Shown here: positions 1 to 13,549 of the stretch, one piece after another
Numbering within the stretch: the stretch's first letter is position 1
How the letters are laid out: each line of letters begins with the position of its first letter
Source: Unio delphinus
Lineage: Eukaryota > Mollusca > Bivalvia > Unionida > Unionidae
Assembly (NCBI GenBank): GCA_029339505.1
Contig: JAQISU010000179.1
Location: 10,525,001 to 10,589,000 of the forward strand
Length of the DNA stretch: 64,000 nt
Direction of reading: 5' to 3'
The notes under the pieces: model-generated
Told to the model about the DNA's origin: nothing
The model's database searches: none
Seen by the model: the letters and a program-made list of their open reading frames with translations, nothing else
Translations under genes and position numbers: made by a program

Positions 1-21
1 CTGTCTGTCTGTCTCTCTCTT

Positions 22-87
<66 letters not shown>

Positions 88-90
88 AGG
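1..90. repeat. (CT)n/(CA)n microsatellite
   Basis: A CTGT/CT-rich run grades into an uninterrupted (CA)n tract. The array starts at the window edge, so its true length is unknown. Confidence 0.95.
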
Positions 91-1102
91 CAATTTTCAC
101 ATGAAACGCTCTTCTTTAGTATCTGGCACTGGTGTCTTCCATAAATTATTCAATATCAATTTGTGTTACCTTCTCAGAGAATCATCGCAAAGGGTTCTTA
201 ACATATAAGATTTTCTCTGTACATATAATTGTTATTTTCGAGTTCTGACAGCCTATTACCACCATGGGAACATTTCTGCGACAGCTTGAGAATATTCTTT
301 GCAGCTGGTAATTGAGAAGAAGAAGAAGAAAAGAAAGAAAGAAAAAAGCAGTTGACCCATTTTCTAAATATACAATTACAATGTATTTTATGAAGTATGC
401 ACACGACTAAAGTTCAATACTTGATGGATTAATAGAAAATATGCGCTGATAGAATTCCAAATAGTCCTTATCGTTCAACTTTGTATCGTAAAGAGCATGT
501 AGGCAATTGAACAGGAACGAAAATAAAAACAGGACGTGGTATCTTTTTGGGAAATAGCTTACAGTGGAGACCAAAACATGTACGTGGACATTTTACTGTG
601 TAAGATATCATTTTCTACTTATGTTCCGTGTGAGTTAGAAATGTAAAACTTGAAGAGTTATATTAGAACAGTACCTAATTTCGAAGCAAATGATATCTTT
701 AACGAGCTGTTGAAAGTTTTGATATTGTTTAAATGTCAACTTTTGCTTACTTCGTTGATGTAAATTAGGTGTCCGATTTCTATTTTTAAAAAATAACAAT
801 TCATTATATTACATACTTTATCATTAAAAAACTGATGTTTCAGGTTAAACATTTGTGTGCTTGCTCTATGGCAGGAAACTTGATCTTCTTATTTAATTTT
901 GAAGATATAACTAGTTGTACTTTTTGATGATATGAAACATAGATGTGTCGATGAGCATTGCCATCTTAAACGAGGGTATTAGACCAGAAGGAGGCAAAGA
1001 AAATCACAACAAGCACCTGACATGAGCCAATAGTCATTGTGTTACTCGTAACGTTGTTGTGGGTTTCTGCAAAACAAAAAAAAAAGATAAGTATAATCGT
1101 AT
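91..1102. other. non-coding stretch, nothing recognised
   Basis: AT-rich sequence with only short chance reading frames. I see no gene, RNA or transposon end in it. Confidence 0.5.
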
Positions 1103-2509
1103 GAATCTAAACATGGCAGTCATGTAGGTACTTGATGAAAAAACTAAACAAGGCAGTCACGTATATATTTGAATTAAATATAACATGGCAGTCAAGTATG
1201 TATTTGAATTAAATCTAAACATGGTAGTCAAGTATATATTTGAATTAAATCTCAACATGGAAGTCACGTGGGTATTTAAATTAAATCTAAACTCGGCAGT
1301 CACGTGGGTATTTCAATAAAATATAAACTTAGCAGTCAGATAGGTAATTGAATTAAATCCAAACATGGTAGTCGTGTGGGCATTTGAATTAAATCTAACA
1401 TGGCAGTCAAGTGGGTATTCGAATTAAATCTAACATGGCAGTCACGTGGGTATTCGAATTAAATCTAACATGGCAGTCACGTGGGTATATGAATTAAATC
1501 TAACATGGCAGTCACGTGGGTATTCGAATTATATCTAACATGTTAGTCAAGTAGGTATTTTAATTACAGCTAAGCATAGCAGTCAAGTAGGTCTTTGAAT
1601 TAAATCTAAACTTAACTGTCAAGTTGGTTTATGAATTAAATCTAAATATTGCAGTCAAGTAGGTCTTTGAATTAAATCTAAACTTAACTGTCAAGTTGGT
1701 TTATGAGTTAAATCTAAACATGGCAGTCAAGTAGGTATTCGAATTAATCTCAATATTGCAGTCAAATAGGTCTTTCAATTAAATCTAAACATGGCAGTCA
1801 AGTAGGTATTCGAATTAATCTAAATATTGCAGTCAAGTAGGTCTTTCAATTAAATCTAAACATGGCAGTCAAGTAGGTATTCGAATTAATCTAAATATTG
1901 CAGTCAAGTAGGTCTTTCAATTAAATCTAAACATGGCAGTCAAGTAGGTATTCGAATTAATCTAAATGTTGCAGTCAAGTAGGTCTTTCAATTAAATCTA
2001 AACATGGCAGTCAAGTAGGTATTCGAATTAATCTAAATATTGCAGTCAAGTAGGTCTTTCAATTAAATCTAAACATGGCAGTCAAGCAGGTATTCGAATT
2101 AATCTAAATATTGCAGTCAAGTAGGTCTTTCAATTAAATCTAAACATGGCAGTCAAATAGGTATTCGAATTAATCTAAATATTGCAGTCAAGTAGGTCTT
2201 TCAATTAAATCTAAATATGGCAGTCAAGTAGGTATTCGAATTAATCTAAATATTGCAGTCAAGTAGGTCTTTCAATTAAATCTAAACATGGCAGTCAAAT
2301 AGGTATTCGAATTAATCTAAATATTGCAGTCAAGTAGGTCTTTCAATTAAATCTAAACATGGCAGTCAAGCAGGTATTCGAATTAATCTAAATATTGCAG
2401 TCAAGTAGGTCTTTCAATTAAATCTAAACATGGCAGTCAAGTAGGTATTCGAATTAATCTAAATATTGCAGTCAAGTAGGTCTTTCAATTAAATCTAAAC
2501 ATGGCAGAC
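1103..2509. repeat. 35/36-bp minisatellite with 71-bp higher-order unit
   Basis: About forty diverged copies of a unit containing CATGGCAGTCAAGTAGGTAT. From roughly 1740 onward, two variants (one with CATGGCAGTC and one with ATTGCAGTC) alternate as a highly homogenised 71-bp dimer, for example starting at 1811 and 1882. The left half is older and more diverged, so homogenisation is directional. There is no coding potential across the 71-bp period. Confidence 0.95.
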
Positions 2510-2560
2510 ACGTGTACAGACACGTATCGCTCGAATTGATGTTTAGAACTTGTTCTCAGA

Positions 2561-2695
2561 AAGCAAGTATAGCAGTCAAATATATATTTGAATTTTGTCC
2601 TCACAAAGCAAGTATAGCAGTCAAATATATATTTGAATTTTGTCCTCACAAAGCAAGTATAGCAGTCAATTGTATATTTGAGCAAAAATAGTATC
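2561..2695. repeat. 45-bp tandem repeat, three copies
   Basis: Units begin AAGCAAGTATAGCAGTCAAA at 2561, 2606 and 2651, giving a period of exactly 45. The AGCAGTCAA core resembles that of the preceding minisatellite, so this is probably a derived edge of the same array. Confidence 0.9.
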
Positions 2696-2795
2696 ATCAT
2701 GCATGTCAATGACCAAGCATATTCTATGATATTTGTAATTTCCCGATCAGTGTGACTCCTAGCACTTGAAATTAATACGTATACATTATTCTTTA

Positions 2796-4300
2796 TACCG
2801 TAGCTATTGTAATTTACTTCTTAATACGGAATCTCATATACGCGGCTGTTGTACTAGACTCGTGGATACGGTATCTCTTACACGTAGCTCTTGCACTAGA
2901 CTTACTGATACGACATCTCTTACAGGTACGCAATGTAGTTATTGTTCTAAATTCATTGATATCTCGTATAGGTACATACTATGGATGTTCTACTGGACAT
3001 ATTGATACGTTGTCTCTTATTGGTACACAATGTAGATCTTGTATTAAACTTATTGATTAAGTATATTTTACAGGTACACAATGTAACTACTGTAATATAT
3101 TTATTGATACAGCTGGTACACAATGTAGCTGTTGTATTAGACTTATTGTTACGGTATCTCTTACAGGCACACAATGCAGCTGTTATACTACACTTATTGA
3201 TACGATATCTCTTACAGGTACACAATGTAGATGTTGTACTAGGCATATTGATACGACAGGTACACAATGTAGCTTTTGTACTAGACATATTGATACGGCA
3301 GGTACACAATGTAGATGTACTAGATTTATTGTTACGGTATCTCTTACAGGTACACACTGCAGCTGTTATACTTGACTTGCATATACAGTATATCTTACCT
3401 GTACACAATGCAGATGTTATAATAGGCTTGTTTCTTCAGTATGTGGTACAGGTACACAATGTAGCTGTTATACTAGACTTATTGATACGGCAGGTACACA
3501 TTTTGGCTATTGTACTAGACTTATTGTTACGGTATCCCTTACAGGTACACAGTGTAACTGTTATACTAGACTTATTGATACGGCAGGTACACATTTTGGC
3601 TATTGTACTAGACTTATTGTTACGGTATCCCTTACAGGTACACAGTGTAACTGTTATACTAGACTTATTGATACGGCAGGTACACATTTTGGCTATTGTA
3701 CTAGACTTATTGTTACGGTATCCCTTACAGGTACACAGTGTAACTGTTATACTAGACTTATTGATACGGCAGGTACACATTTTGGCTATTGTACTAGACT
3801 TATTGTTACGGTATCCCTTACAGGTACACAGTGTAACTGTTATACTAAACTTATTGATACAATGTCTCTTACAGGTGCAAAATGTAGCTGTTATACTGGA
3901 CTTAATGATACGGCACTGTGGCATGTATACTATTTAGTTGTTTTACTAGACTTATTCTTACGGTATCTCGTACAGGTACACAATGTAGCTGTTGTACTTA
4001 GACTTATGTATACAGTATCTCCTACAAGTACACAATGTAGCTGCTGTACTAGCCTTATTGATACGGCATCTCTTGCTGGTATACAATGTAGTTATTTGTA
4101 CTAGACTTAATTATACGACGTCTGTGACAGGTACACAATGTAGTTGTTGTAATTGATTCATAGATCCGGTATCTCTTACATGTACACAATGTCTGTTCTA
4201 CTGGACTAATTGAAACATTATTTCGTACAGGTACACCATGTAGCTGTTGTGCTAGACATATTGAAGCGTTAACTTCTACAGGTAAACAATATAGTTTATT
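2796..4300. repeat. ~51-bp minisatellite with 93-bp higher-order unit
   Basis: Copies of a ~51-bp unit (GGTACACAATGTAGCTGTTG, then a TACTAGACTTATTGATACGG-like half). From about 3484 to 3840 a 93-bp compound unit is repeated almost identically (starts 3491, 3584, 3677, 3770). Both periods are multiples of three, which explains long open frames on both strands here; these are not genes. An isolated further unit sits at about 4431-4490, over the end of the cholinesterase gene. Confidence 0.95.
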
Positions 4301-4476
4301 GGTACGCTCTTACCTTATAATAAGCAATGATTTTCTCCGTATAAATATCCTGTGTAAAATAATGACTAATAATTTACTGCAAATATTAAAATATATTTTG
4401 AAGTAAGAATATTGCCGTGTATCTATTTTTTTACGGTATCTCGTACAGGTACACAATGTAGCTGTTGTCCTTGGAC

Positions 4477-4657
4477 TTAGATGTATGCGTGTCTACCTGA
4501 CTGAACTACTTTGGGAATGAACTCTCTCCAAAAGGTGCACTCCCGATGTTTGAGCCCCTGCATTACTTTAAGTTTATTCCCTGTATTGAGGACAATATAA
4601 TTCTGCTCATCCAAGTCATATCTAGGCCACGTGGTTAGATTTGACCCAGAAGGATCC
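4477..4657 (-). CDS. cholinesterase-like carboxylesterase, exon 3 (C-terminus)
   Basis: Terminal coding exon of the minus-strand esterase. It is preceded by a TTTATTTTACAG acceptor (4658 and up) and supplies the single base that completes the phase-2 Gly codon of exon 2. The 181 nt encode the family's C-terminal end, including a WPRY segment, the last conserved Cys (third disulfide partner) and the CTFWREF motif. Translation then stops at TAA (complement of 4477-4479). No T-peptide or obvious GPI signal follows, so a short soluble C-terminus is expected. The stop codon lies inside a degenerate minisatellite unit (about 4431-4490), so the end of the protein may have been set by repeat spread. 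The assignment rests on phase, motif order and family resemblance. Confidence 0.85.
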
Positions 4658-6740
4658 CTGTAAAATAAACAAACACATAAAATATATAAACTCTGGTTAC
4701 AGCCATAAAGAAAAAGCTATGAAACAAAGACATTCATTAAGTAAAATAAACTGCAAGTAGATATGTTAAAGACCATTTCGAGTCCTAAAGAATGCGTGTT
4801 TATTTTGCCATGTATGGGTTTTTGAGACTGTAATTGCGAGACGAAAAGATGTGCTCTCTTGTGATCTTTTAGCTGTTTTGTGGGTGACTACTTCACAGTG
4901 TCGGATCTGCTGTATAATCATTGGCTTTCGAAAGAAAATTTAGATCCTTCGTTAAAACGTAATTGGAGTAATAAGCTGGCGATGATAGAATCAACCTGAT
5001 TCTGTGCTATACAGAATAATGACACAAATGTTCACGTTTCGACATAATCTAATGCAGAACGGACGATACATTGGCGTTCAGAGCCAAAGTAAAACTTATT
5101 TTCGCGTTAAGTATTCTTTATATTTGATTCTCATTTTGCGGCGTTAATATGTGTTTTCATGGCATCCTGTTACTGTTGACTTTATTGCATCTGTGTTGTA
5201 CTACAGTAAATGCATTTACATTCTAATACAATACTGCTGATATAACACCCATTCATGTATTTGTAATTATAAACACATAGATGACAACAATATTTAAATG
5301 CTTTTCATGCTTAAAATTAGCTTTAATTTGTAACATTGGTACAGTAGCAAAACTGATGAAAATATTTAATTTGCACCTTTACTTTTGTATGCAGTGTATT
5401 TTATTTACTACCACAATTTCATCTTTTTTGGCGCATGAATACTTCTGTCTGCAACGGAAAACTAATCAAACTATATCTGCCAATTATCCAAAATATTTCT
5501 TATGATGAAATTGCTTAGTTCCTATCCAGAAAGTCCCACTTTATCGGCAGGCTTATAATTAAGAGAGCGATTTAATCAATTTGAATATGGGACTCACCCA
5601 CAAGACAAACACTTTTGGCGTATCACAAATGACAGATACATTTGTTACATAATATAGTTTAGTATCATGCAAACAGGCATGTAATTTAACAGTCTATTCT
5701 TAAAGTAGTTTTTTGCTGACTACTGCAATTCAATTTCGGCCATTGATTTTACGCGTTTTAAGTTCTACAGCAAAACATAACTCACGCGTCATAAATTTAC
5801 CGATTGATAACGGTACAACTGTAGCTTTAGCCCAAGGGCGTGGAAATAATGCTATTTTGACAAAATTAATAAACAGCAATTTTCTCTAACCTCCCTTTAA
5901 GATGAAAATGATGTCGTACGTCTTGCTTCTTCGATTTTAAGACAGTTTTTGTTAAGGAAATTCAAATCATAATGGTTTACAACGACCTCAACCTACCTGT
6001 CAGCCAAGGTGATGGCTATATTTTGTATTGTTTTTTTTTAAATTTTGTATTGTAAACATGAAGACAATTATGCCAATTTATTGTATTCTCAATCCTTTGA
6101 TCAAGCAAAATTTCGTCAAAAATGTTCTAAAAACATTTAATCTTTGCAGTTTTGTTTCCATATACTGACAGCAATATGGCAGCGAAGAGGTTCAGTAAAG
6201 GTTACGTTTGTTACATCTAATTAGTTTTGACCTAATTTTATTCATTAGCAGTCAACGAAACATATTATTGTTCAGTTGTTATGACAACGTGGCATCACCA
6301 AAAGAATCAAAATATTCTCAGGTATTTTGAAGGCAATATAATTAACATAAAGCTCTTTTCATGTTAAACATCGTGTTCAAAGGAAACCTTACTCAGGCAC
6401 AGTATCAACCAATCATGTTTTTGTGGCTGACGCGAGATTACAACGGGGTTGGACGTGAATCAAAGTAATCTACATAAACTCTGAAAGAGAAAATGACGTT
6501 GAATCTGGAGTAGAAAAAAGTGTATAATAAGCACTGGTTGGGAATTTTTAATTTTACACACATCAGGTTATATACAAATGAATGCTGACTTAAATGGAAA
6601 CTCCCTTTGCTTGTTTGTACCGACACCCCGTTCTTCAACGTTACACAAAAATCTGACAAAAACGAAAGAGCTAAGTAAATAAAACTCTCGAGCTTCCTAC
6701 CAAAAAATGTAAGGTTTTCTTTTGATTTATGTTCTCTCTT

Positions 6741-6801
<61 letters not shown>

Positions 6802-6809
6802 CACATTAC
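4658..6809 (-). other. esterase intron 2
   Basis: Bounded on the minus strand by a GTAATG donor (6804-6809) and a TTTACAG acceptor (4658 up). It holds AT-rich unique sequence and, 12 bp past the donor, the (CT)n microsatellite at 6733-6797. No other gene was seen in it. Confidence 0.75.
6733..6797. repeat. (CT)n microsatellite beside a splice donor
   Basis: An almost pure (CT)n run; on the transcribed (minus) strand it reads (GA)n beginning about 12 nt into intron 2 of the esterase. A purine tract this close to a donor can act as a splicing enhancer, though that is inference only. Confidence 0.95.
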
Positions 6810-7074
6810 CCATATTTGGCGAAGTTTGTCCAATACTTCATTATATTGTCGCTGAGAATCTTTTCCTCTAAGGTGTAAGTGGTGTTTTCCCTGAATGGTT
6901 CACCAAAAACTAGATCCAGTTCATAACCATGTATAACACCCATCCATTCCGGCCATGTTACGACGGAAGTCCTATGTTCGAATGAGTACATATAAACCGA
7001 CTGAGATGTTCCAAATGCAGTCTTGTAATACCTTGCTAAATCTAATGTAGGACACTTAAAACTTCTATCGCCAC
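6810..7074 (-). CDS. cholinesterase-like carboxylesterase, exon 2
   Basis: A 265-nt internal coding exon. On the minus strand the acceptor TTTATTTCAG abuts GTGGCGATAG and the phase (1) matches exon 1 exactly; the donor is GG|GTAATG. It encodes residues ~414-502 of the joined protein, including the conserved FKCPT segment (Cys421) and the hallmark WPEWMGVIHGYEL, which carries the catalytic His (H462) of the Ser-Glu-His triad. The motif is nearly identical to that of animal acetylcholinesterases. Translating the exon alone without splicing gives an immediate stop after the donor, as expected for a true exon end. Confidence 0.9.
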
Positions 7075-9091
7075 CTGAAATAAATCATAGAAATGAATAA
7101 TTATAAAATACCATTTCTGGCGAAGTGTGATAGTTTTGAATATTTATACAGAGCTCGACATGCTTCACAATTCAAGGAGAAGCGCATTTCTTACAAAAAT
7201 AAAACACAAATAAAGCAGGAGGCAAATTACAAGAAAAAAATAAAATGGTACACATTGAGAACTAAAGTTTATTTTCGGTTAAATTACCACAAAGTGGGCC
7301 CCGGATCTGTTAACTGCATAAGGGCCCTGGGTCTCTATGTCCGGGCCTGTTAGTGAAACATTGATGAATACTACTTGACTATACTATGCATGTTATATGC
7401 ATAGATGAGTTCTGGTATCATACCATCACAAAATCCTTATATCATTATTAGTGATATTAACCGTTGTCTCTACATGTACTGTGCACAGTGAATGCCAGTA
7501 CCGTCCTGTCATTCACGGTATTTGACGAATAAGAAAGGCGTTTTTCTGAAGCATTCCCGGACACATGAAGTTGGAGTAGTCTAAAGAACAACTTGATAGT
7601 TTTCTTCTGTCTACCGGTATCTTATTTGTGTTACACAAGAGAAATATCATCTTAGATTAATACACTCCTGATTGATATGAGTGGAAAAAAATATGCGATG
7701 ATGTTATTTGTGTAGGATGTTACTATTTGTGGCATAAGATAACAATCTCGACGCGACCGAATCCGTGTTTTCAAAATGCGGAATATGTCAGACCTAATAG
7801 ATAACAAATTTACATGCATCATGACCTTTCACCTTCTCACAAATTAGCTACATTGGTGTCTTGAATGGTAACTGAAAAGATACATCTACTTCTAGATTTC
7901 GACTAGATTTAGAGCAAAGACGTTTACGGGAAAGTCAAATTCAAGGATGCATTTTTTTTTCTGTAAAAGCTGGATGGGGTATATTTGACAGAATAAAATA
8001 TGAACTCTTTTAGTATGACAAGGCAATGTTTGTATTTAGAAAGAGAACGCGTACGTGAGCATTTATGCTAAACAATACTGTGTGAAACTTATATTAATTT
8101 TAATTTACCCCTACTCCTGCAGTGCAAATAAACATTTTAGTAGTCACTGTGAACTGCACCAAAGAAATCGTTTTGTGATAACAAAAAACGCAAATGTTCT
8201 TTCAAAGATCGGAACTCACAAGGCTCCACTTCATCCTTTTCAGGATGTTCTCTGAACCTTAATCTTTATGGAACCCGTTGTATTCATGAAATAAAAACCC
8301 ACATAACAAGGATGTGTTCATTTAGCTATCATAAAAAGATCTCTACAAAAATAAACAAGAATGTTACTGGAGATGAAACACGTTTCTTGCAGTATCTGCC
8401 TTTTAACAGCAACAAGTCTAGACTGAATAACGCCTTCGCTGGAAAGAAAGGTTTCTCAATCGGCTGGTTGTAGTCAATGTTACTTAATGTCTGCAATTCT
8501 AGACACCAATGTTATAGTAAAAAGGAAGGTTGTTTAAATGTTAATATTTCTCCAGATATTTCTCTTTCCCTAAACATAATCGTTTCTTTTTCCGAAAGTT
8601 GAAGTACCTCCAAGTATTAATAATGTTACTAGTATGCTTCACGAGAATGTTGTTAACGTTCGGAATTACAGAGCATTCCAGATGAGATGAGGGGAACGAT
8701 TCATCTCATTTTGTGTAACAGAGAGCAAAACATATAATTTTCTTTCATTAAGAAAAAAAAATGCCTTAAAAATATATGAGCTAATTCTTATGTAAACCCT
8801 ATCTGAATGACACTTGAGCAACAGAAAAGTTACAAAATGATCTGATTTTCAGCAGATCATTAAAGGCATCAAAGGCAATGCTTTCAATCAGTTGAAAATA
8901 TAACCAAGCAAGTTAATGGTCTTTGTTTTACGTATAAACTAATTTATGTTTCAAATAAAAAGATGCAATTGCCTCCTAACAAATTTAGGTTTATAAAACT
9001 AATGTAGGGTGTCTTTTCTAGATCATTTTCAATTCAGTCATAGCTTGTGATTATTGGTAAAACTGAATGCATAAGTTACTGACAAAGTGAC

Positions 9092-9283
9092 TTTCTTTTC
9101 AATTTTGTAAAACAGCCAATGATTACTTAAATACATGCCTGTCTATTCAATGTGGTAAAATAATCATTAACTGTTTAAATGCATGTATGTCTTTTCCGTT
9201 TGTTAAATAGTCAATGACTGTTTAAACATATATCTGGTTTTCAATTTATAAAATAGTCAATGACTGTTTAAATACATGTCGGG
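9092..9283. repeat. ~47-bp tandem repeat, four copies
   Basis: Units around TCAATGACTGTTTAAA recur at 9116, 9164, 9211 and 9257 (period 46-48), moderately diverged. Confidence 0.8.
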
Positions 9284-9572
9284 CTCTGTCATCTAACAAC
9301 CTGTTGACTAACACAGTGAGGTTCAATATGAAGTTCCTAACACTGACAGCCCACGTCTTGCCTCAAAACAAAGCTAGAATGACAAAACTTTCAGATTTTT
9401 TAAACTTTATTTCCCAGATGTTGGGGTTTTGAAATTGATTATTTTTCTAAACGATTGTCGAGAGTACAGGGCTGCATTTCTTGTCTTGAAATGCCAAGAA
9501 TGATAAAGCTACACACAAGCAGGAAACTGATATTCTAAAAGACATTTATAATCTCTTCTGAAGTACTATAGG

Positions 9573-9805
9573 GAGTAACTCATGAGAGGAAACTCTAAGG
9601 CGTAAATCATGAGAGAAAACGCTAAGGAGTAAATCATTAGATAAATCTCCAGCGTGGAAATCGCAAGGCAAAGCTCCACGTATCAAATACTGAGAGAAAC
9701 GCAAGAGAGAAAATCATGAGCGATAGGTCTAAAGGGTAATTCATGAGATAAACTATTTGGTGTAAATCATGAGAGAGAGAGAACTTTAGGATGTAAATCA
9801 TGACA
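9573..9805. repeat. ~27-33-bp degenerate tandem repeat
   Basis: Seven or so copies of a unit with GTAAATCATGAGAGAAA and a CTCTAAGG-like half, diverged and variable in length. It merges into the CATA microsatellite. Confidence 0.75.
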
Positions 9806-9880
9806 TACATACATACATACATACATACATACATACATACATACATACATACATACGTACGTACGTAACTACCTACCTAC

Positions 9881-9919
<39 letters not shown>

Positions 9920-10000
9920 TACATACATACATACATACATACATACATACATACATACATACATACATACATACATACATACATACATACATACATACAT
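9802..10000. repeat. compound CATA / CA microsatellite
   Basis: Two (CATA)n tracts flank a (CA)n tract (about 9881-9915), with short ACGT and ACCT variants between them. Intronic to the esterase. Confidence 0.95.
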
Positions 10001-10381
10001 CCGGAGTGCAACACAGGGAACATACTAAGCTGGAAAACAGATTAGTGTGCACCAAGAGACTATACTTTGTAGCCAGTATAAGTGGGTGAAGAAAAAACCA
10101 GGAAAACAACGGTACAAACCACCTACCCAAATATAACTACCGGTACTTGCAAGATTATCAGATTTCCGCGACACTCAGACCCACGCAGAGCTAGCATGGT
10201 AGTGATAAGTAACCGCCAGAGCTTTAGGTCACTCGGCCACCCATGGCTCTTGATGGTTAAACAAAATATGGAAATACTAATTTGATTGGTCTCTCATTAC
10301 AATATATCCTGATAACAAGGATCCTTAAATGTTACCCTATACTTCGTACGGTCTGATTCATCAATACATATTTGTTCTTAC

Positions 10382-11621
10382 CTGCATCATCTAGAATGTC
10401 GATATAGCTGCCTCTCTCACTGGCTAGTCTGGACAGCTCATATTCGTACAACACCGCATCTTTCATCAGGGACCCGTTTATTGGTACTACCTGCTCTAAA
10501 GCATGTAGAAATGTATCCCGAGACATTACGTCTGGGTTCCATAGTTTACTCGGAGGAAAGTAATCCTGAACGTAGTATGCAAGAAAATATGTCCCTTCAT
10601 CCTTGGTTACTCCGGCTAACACGCTGCAGTTTTTCATCATCCCTGTTCTTAAAAGATCCAGAGGAAAGTTTTCCAGGAATGTCCCGTCCACTGTTGGAGA
10701 AAACAAGTATGTTATGAAATAATCTTGGAAGTCCCATAGTTTTTCAGTCAAACTTTGGGCGTCTACTGACTTCAAGCATTGTATAAGACTGTCGCGCTGA
10801 GAAGTTTTACAATTCATTTTTCGTCCAAGGTCTTCGGCATACCTTACAGCGACATCTGGTGGCATGAAAGCCCAGTTGCTTAAAGTAGATCCGCTTTGTA
10901 AAATGGCATTTGTGAAGTATTGTTGGGAATGTTTCGAAAGACAATGATAATTCACACTGGCTGCTCCTGCACTTTCTCCAAATAATGTAATTCGTTTTCT
11001 ATCCCCTCCAAACATCTCAATGTTATCATAAATCCATTTTATTACCATTTGTTGGTCCCAGAGGCCCATATTTCCGGGAACATCGTCAGACCCCAAATAT
11101 AAAAAGCCAAGGGGGCCTATCCTGTATTGAATAGAAGCAACAATCACATTATTTTTGGCAGCAAGTAATTTTCCATCATAAATATCGAGAGTGGATGTTC
11201 CCGAGACAAAGCCGCCGCCATATATCCATATTAGTGTGGCAAGTTTCCCTCCAGTAGTTTTCGGAACCCACAAGTTGAGATACAGACAGTCTTCGCTAAT
11301 GTTGGTGTTGGCGTTCCACATTTCCACGCCCTGGAAGCGATCCCAACTGTTATCTATGGTTTGAAAGCACGAATTTGGACGTTTTGTGGTCGAAATAACA
11401 GATTTCCAGTTTTCCACAGGTTCCGGTTTTCGGAATCTCAGTGATCCGAGAGGTGGTTTGGCATAGGGAATGCCGAAATAGATATCAATAGGAGTGTTTA
11501 ACACGTTTTCTGTAAATCCCTGCACAGGTCCATTTAGCGTCTCTACTACCGCTCCATCAACCATAAGAACGACATAGCATATGAACAGTGGGTACAACAT
11601 CTTTACAGGACGGGAAGCCAT
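10382..11621 (-). CDS. cholinesterase-like carboxylesterase, exon 1
   Basis: First coding exon of a type-B carboxylesterase (alpha/beta hydrolase) most like acetyl/butyrylcholinesterase; it hydrolyses choline or other carboxylic esters outside the cell. I chose the ATG at 11621: it gives MASRPVKM followed by a hydrophobic signal segment (about residues 9-20). The in-frame ATG at 11675 lies beyond a good acceptor (ATTTTACTACAG, exon edge ~11639), so a 5' UTR exon is likely. Visible landmarks: oxyanion GGGF (135-138), choline-site Trp102 in EMWN, nucleophile Ser217 in GESAG, acid Glu342 in KDEGTYF, and Cys pairs 85/112 and 271/282. The exon ends GATGCAG|GTAAG in phase 1. With exons 2 and 3 the protein is 561 residues, normal for the family. 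The acyl-pocket region (LFSPTVDG) differs from vertebrate AChE, so substrate choice is uncertain. Confidence 0.92.
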
Positions 11622-11639
11622 GTTCAATGAATGTCTTTC

Positions 11640-11670
11640 CTGTAGTAAAATAAAAAGGTGATGTAACTCA
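11640..11670 (-). promoter_or_regulatory. possible 5' UTR splice acceptor
   Basis: On the minus strand a pyrimidine-rich CCTTTTTATTTTACTACAG ends 18 bp before the chosen esterase ATG, suggesting that translation starts in exon 2 of the transcript. No upstream exon could be located. Confidence 0.45.
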
Positions 11671-11682
11671 ACCATCCAGTAA

Positions 11683-13298
<1,616 letters not shown>

Positions 13299-13303
13299 AC
13301 TGT
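13299..13303. repeat. candidate target-site duplication, left (ACTGT)
   Basis: ACTGT directly precedes the AGCAGC terminus and recurs directly after the right terminus (30462-30466). Polintons usually make 6-bp duplications; here only 5 bp match exactly. The left flank also resembles inner TIR sequence, so the call is provisional. Confidence 0.55.
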
Positions 13304-13517
13304 AGCAGCAGAGAGGGTGAACCCTACAACTTTCCGAGCGTCGATTCGGAAATCTGAGGCTTCTGCCAAATAGTAAAAAAAATGGCGTCTATTCGATAAA
13401 ATAAGATTTCCTTATATACGCCAACGTCGTTGTCATCCACCCTCTCTGCTGCTGGAACTTTCAGTTCTGGGTTAACAAAAAATAATAAATGATTTCAACC
13501 AAATATTTGATCGAGTC
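13304..13517 (+). repeat. left terminal inverted repeat of the Polinton
   Basis: A 214-bp perfect-length counterpart of 30248-30461 with three substitutions. Its outermost 16 bases (AGCAGCAGAGAGGGTG) recur inverted at 13438-13453, so the outer 150 bp is itself bounded by a short inverted repeat. Its inner end duplicates the last ~23 nt of the ATPase gene. Confidence 0.97.
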
Positions 13518-13549
13518 TTTAGGACGAAAATCATTTATGATGAAAGTCC

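Larger units (their letters stand above)
7075..10381 (-). other. esterase intron 1
   Basis: A 3.3-kb intron with a GTAAG donor (10377-10381) and a TTTCAG acceptor (7075-7080). It contains two low-copy tandem repeats (about 9092-9283 and 9573-9805) and the CATA/CA microsatellite cluster at 9803-10000. Otherwise it is AT-rich unique sequence with no recognisable gene. Confidence 0.8.

Noticed and set aside
2981..3937. Long open frames on both strands (up to 318 aa) in the minisatellite
   Set aside because: They consist of the 51/93-bp repeat translated; both periods are multiples of three, and both strands are open alike, which indicates an artefact.
1103..4300. CRISPR-like repeat arrays
   Set aside because: The units are contiguous without unique spacers and the window is eukaryotic; these are minisatellites.
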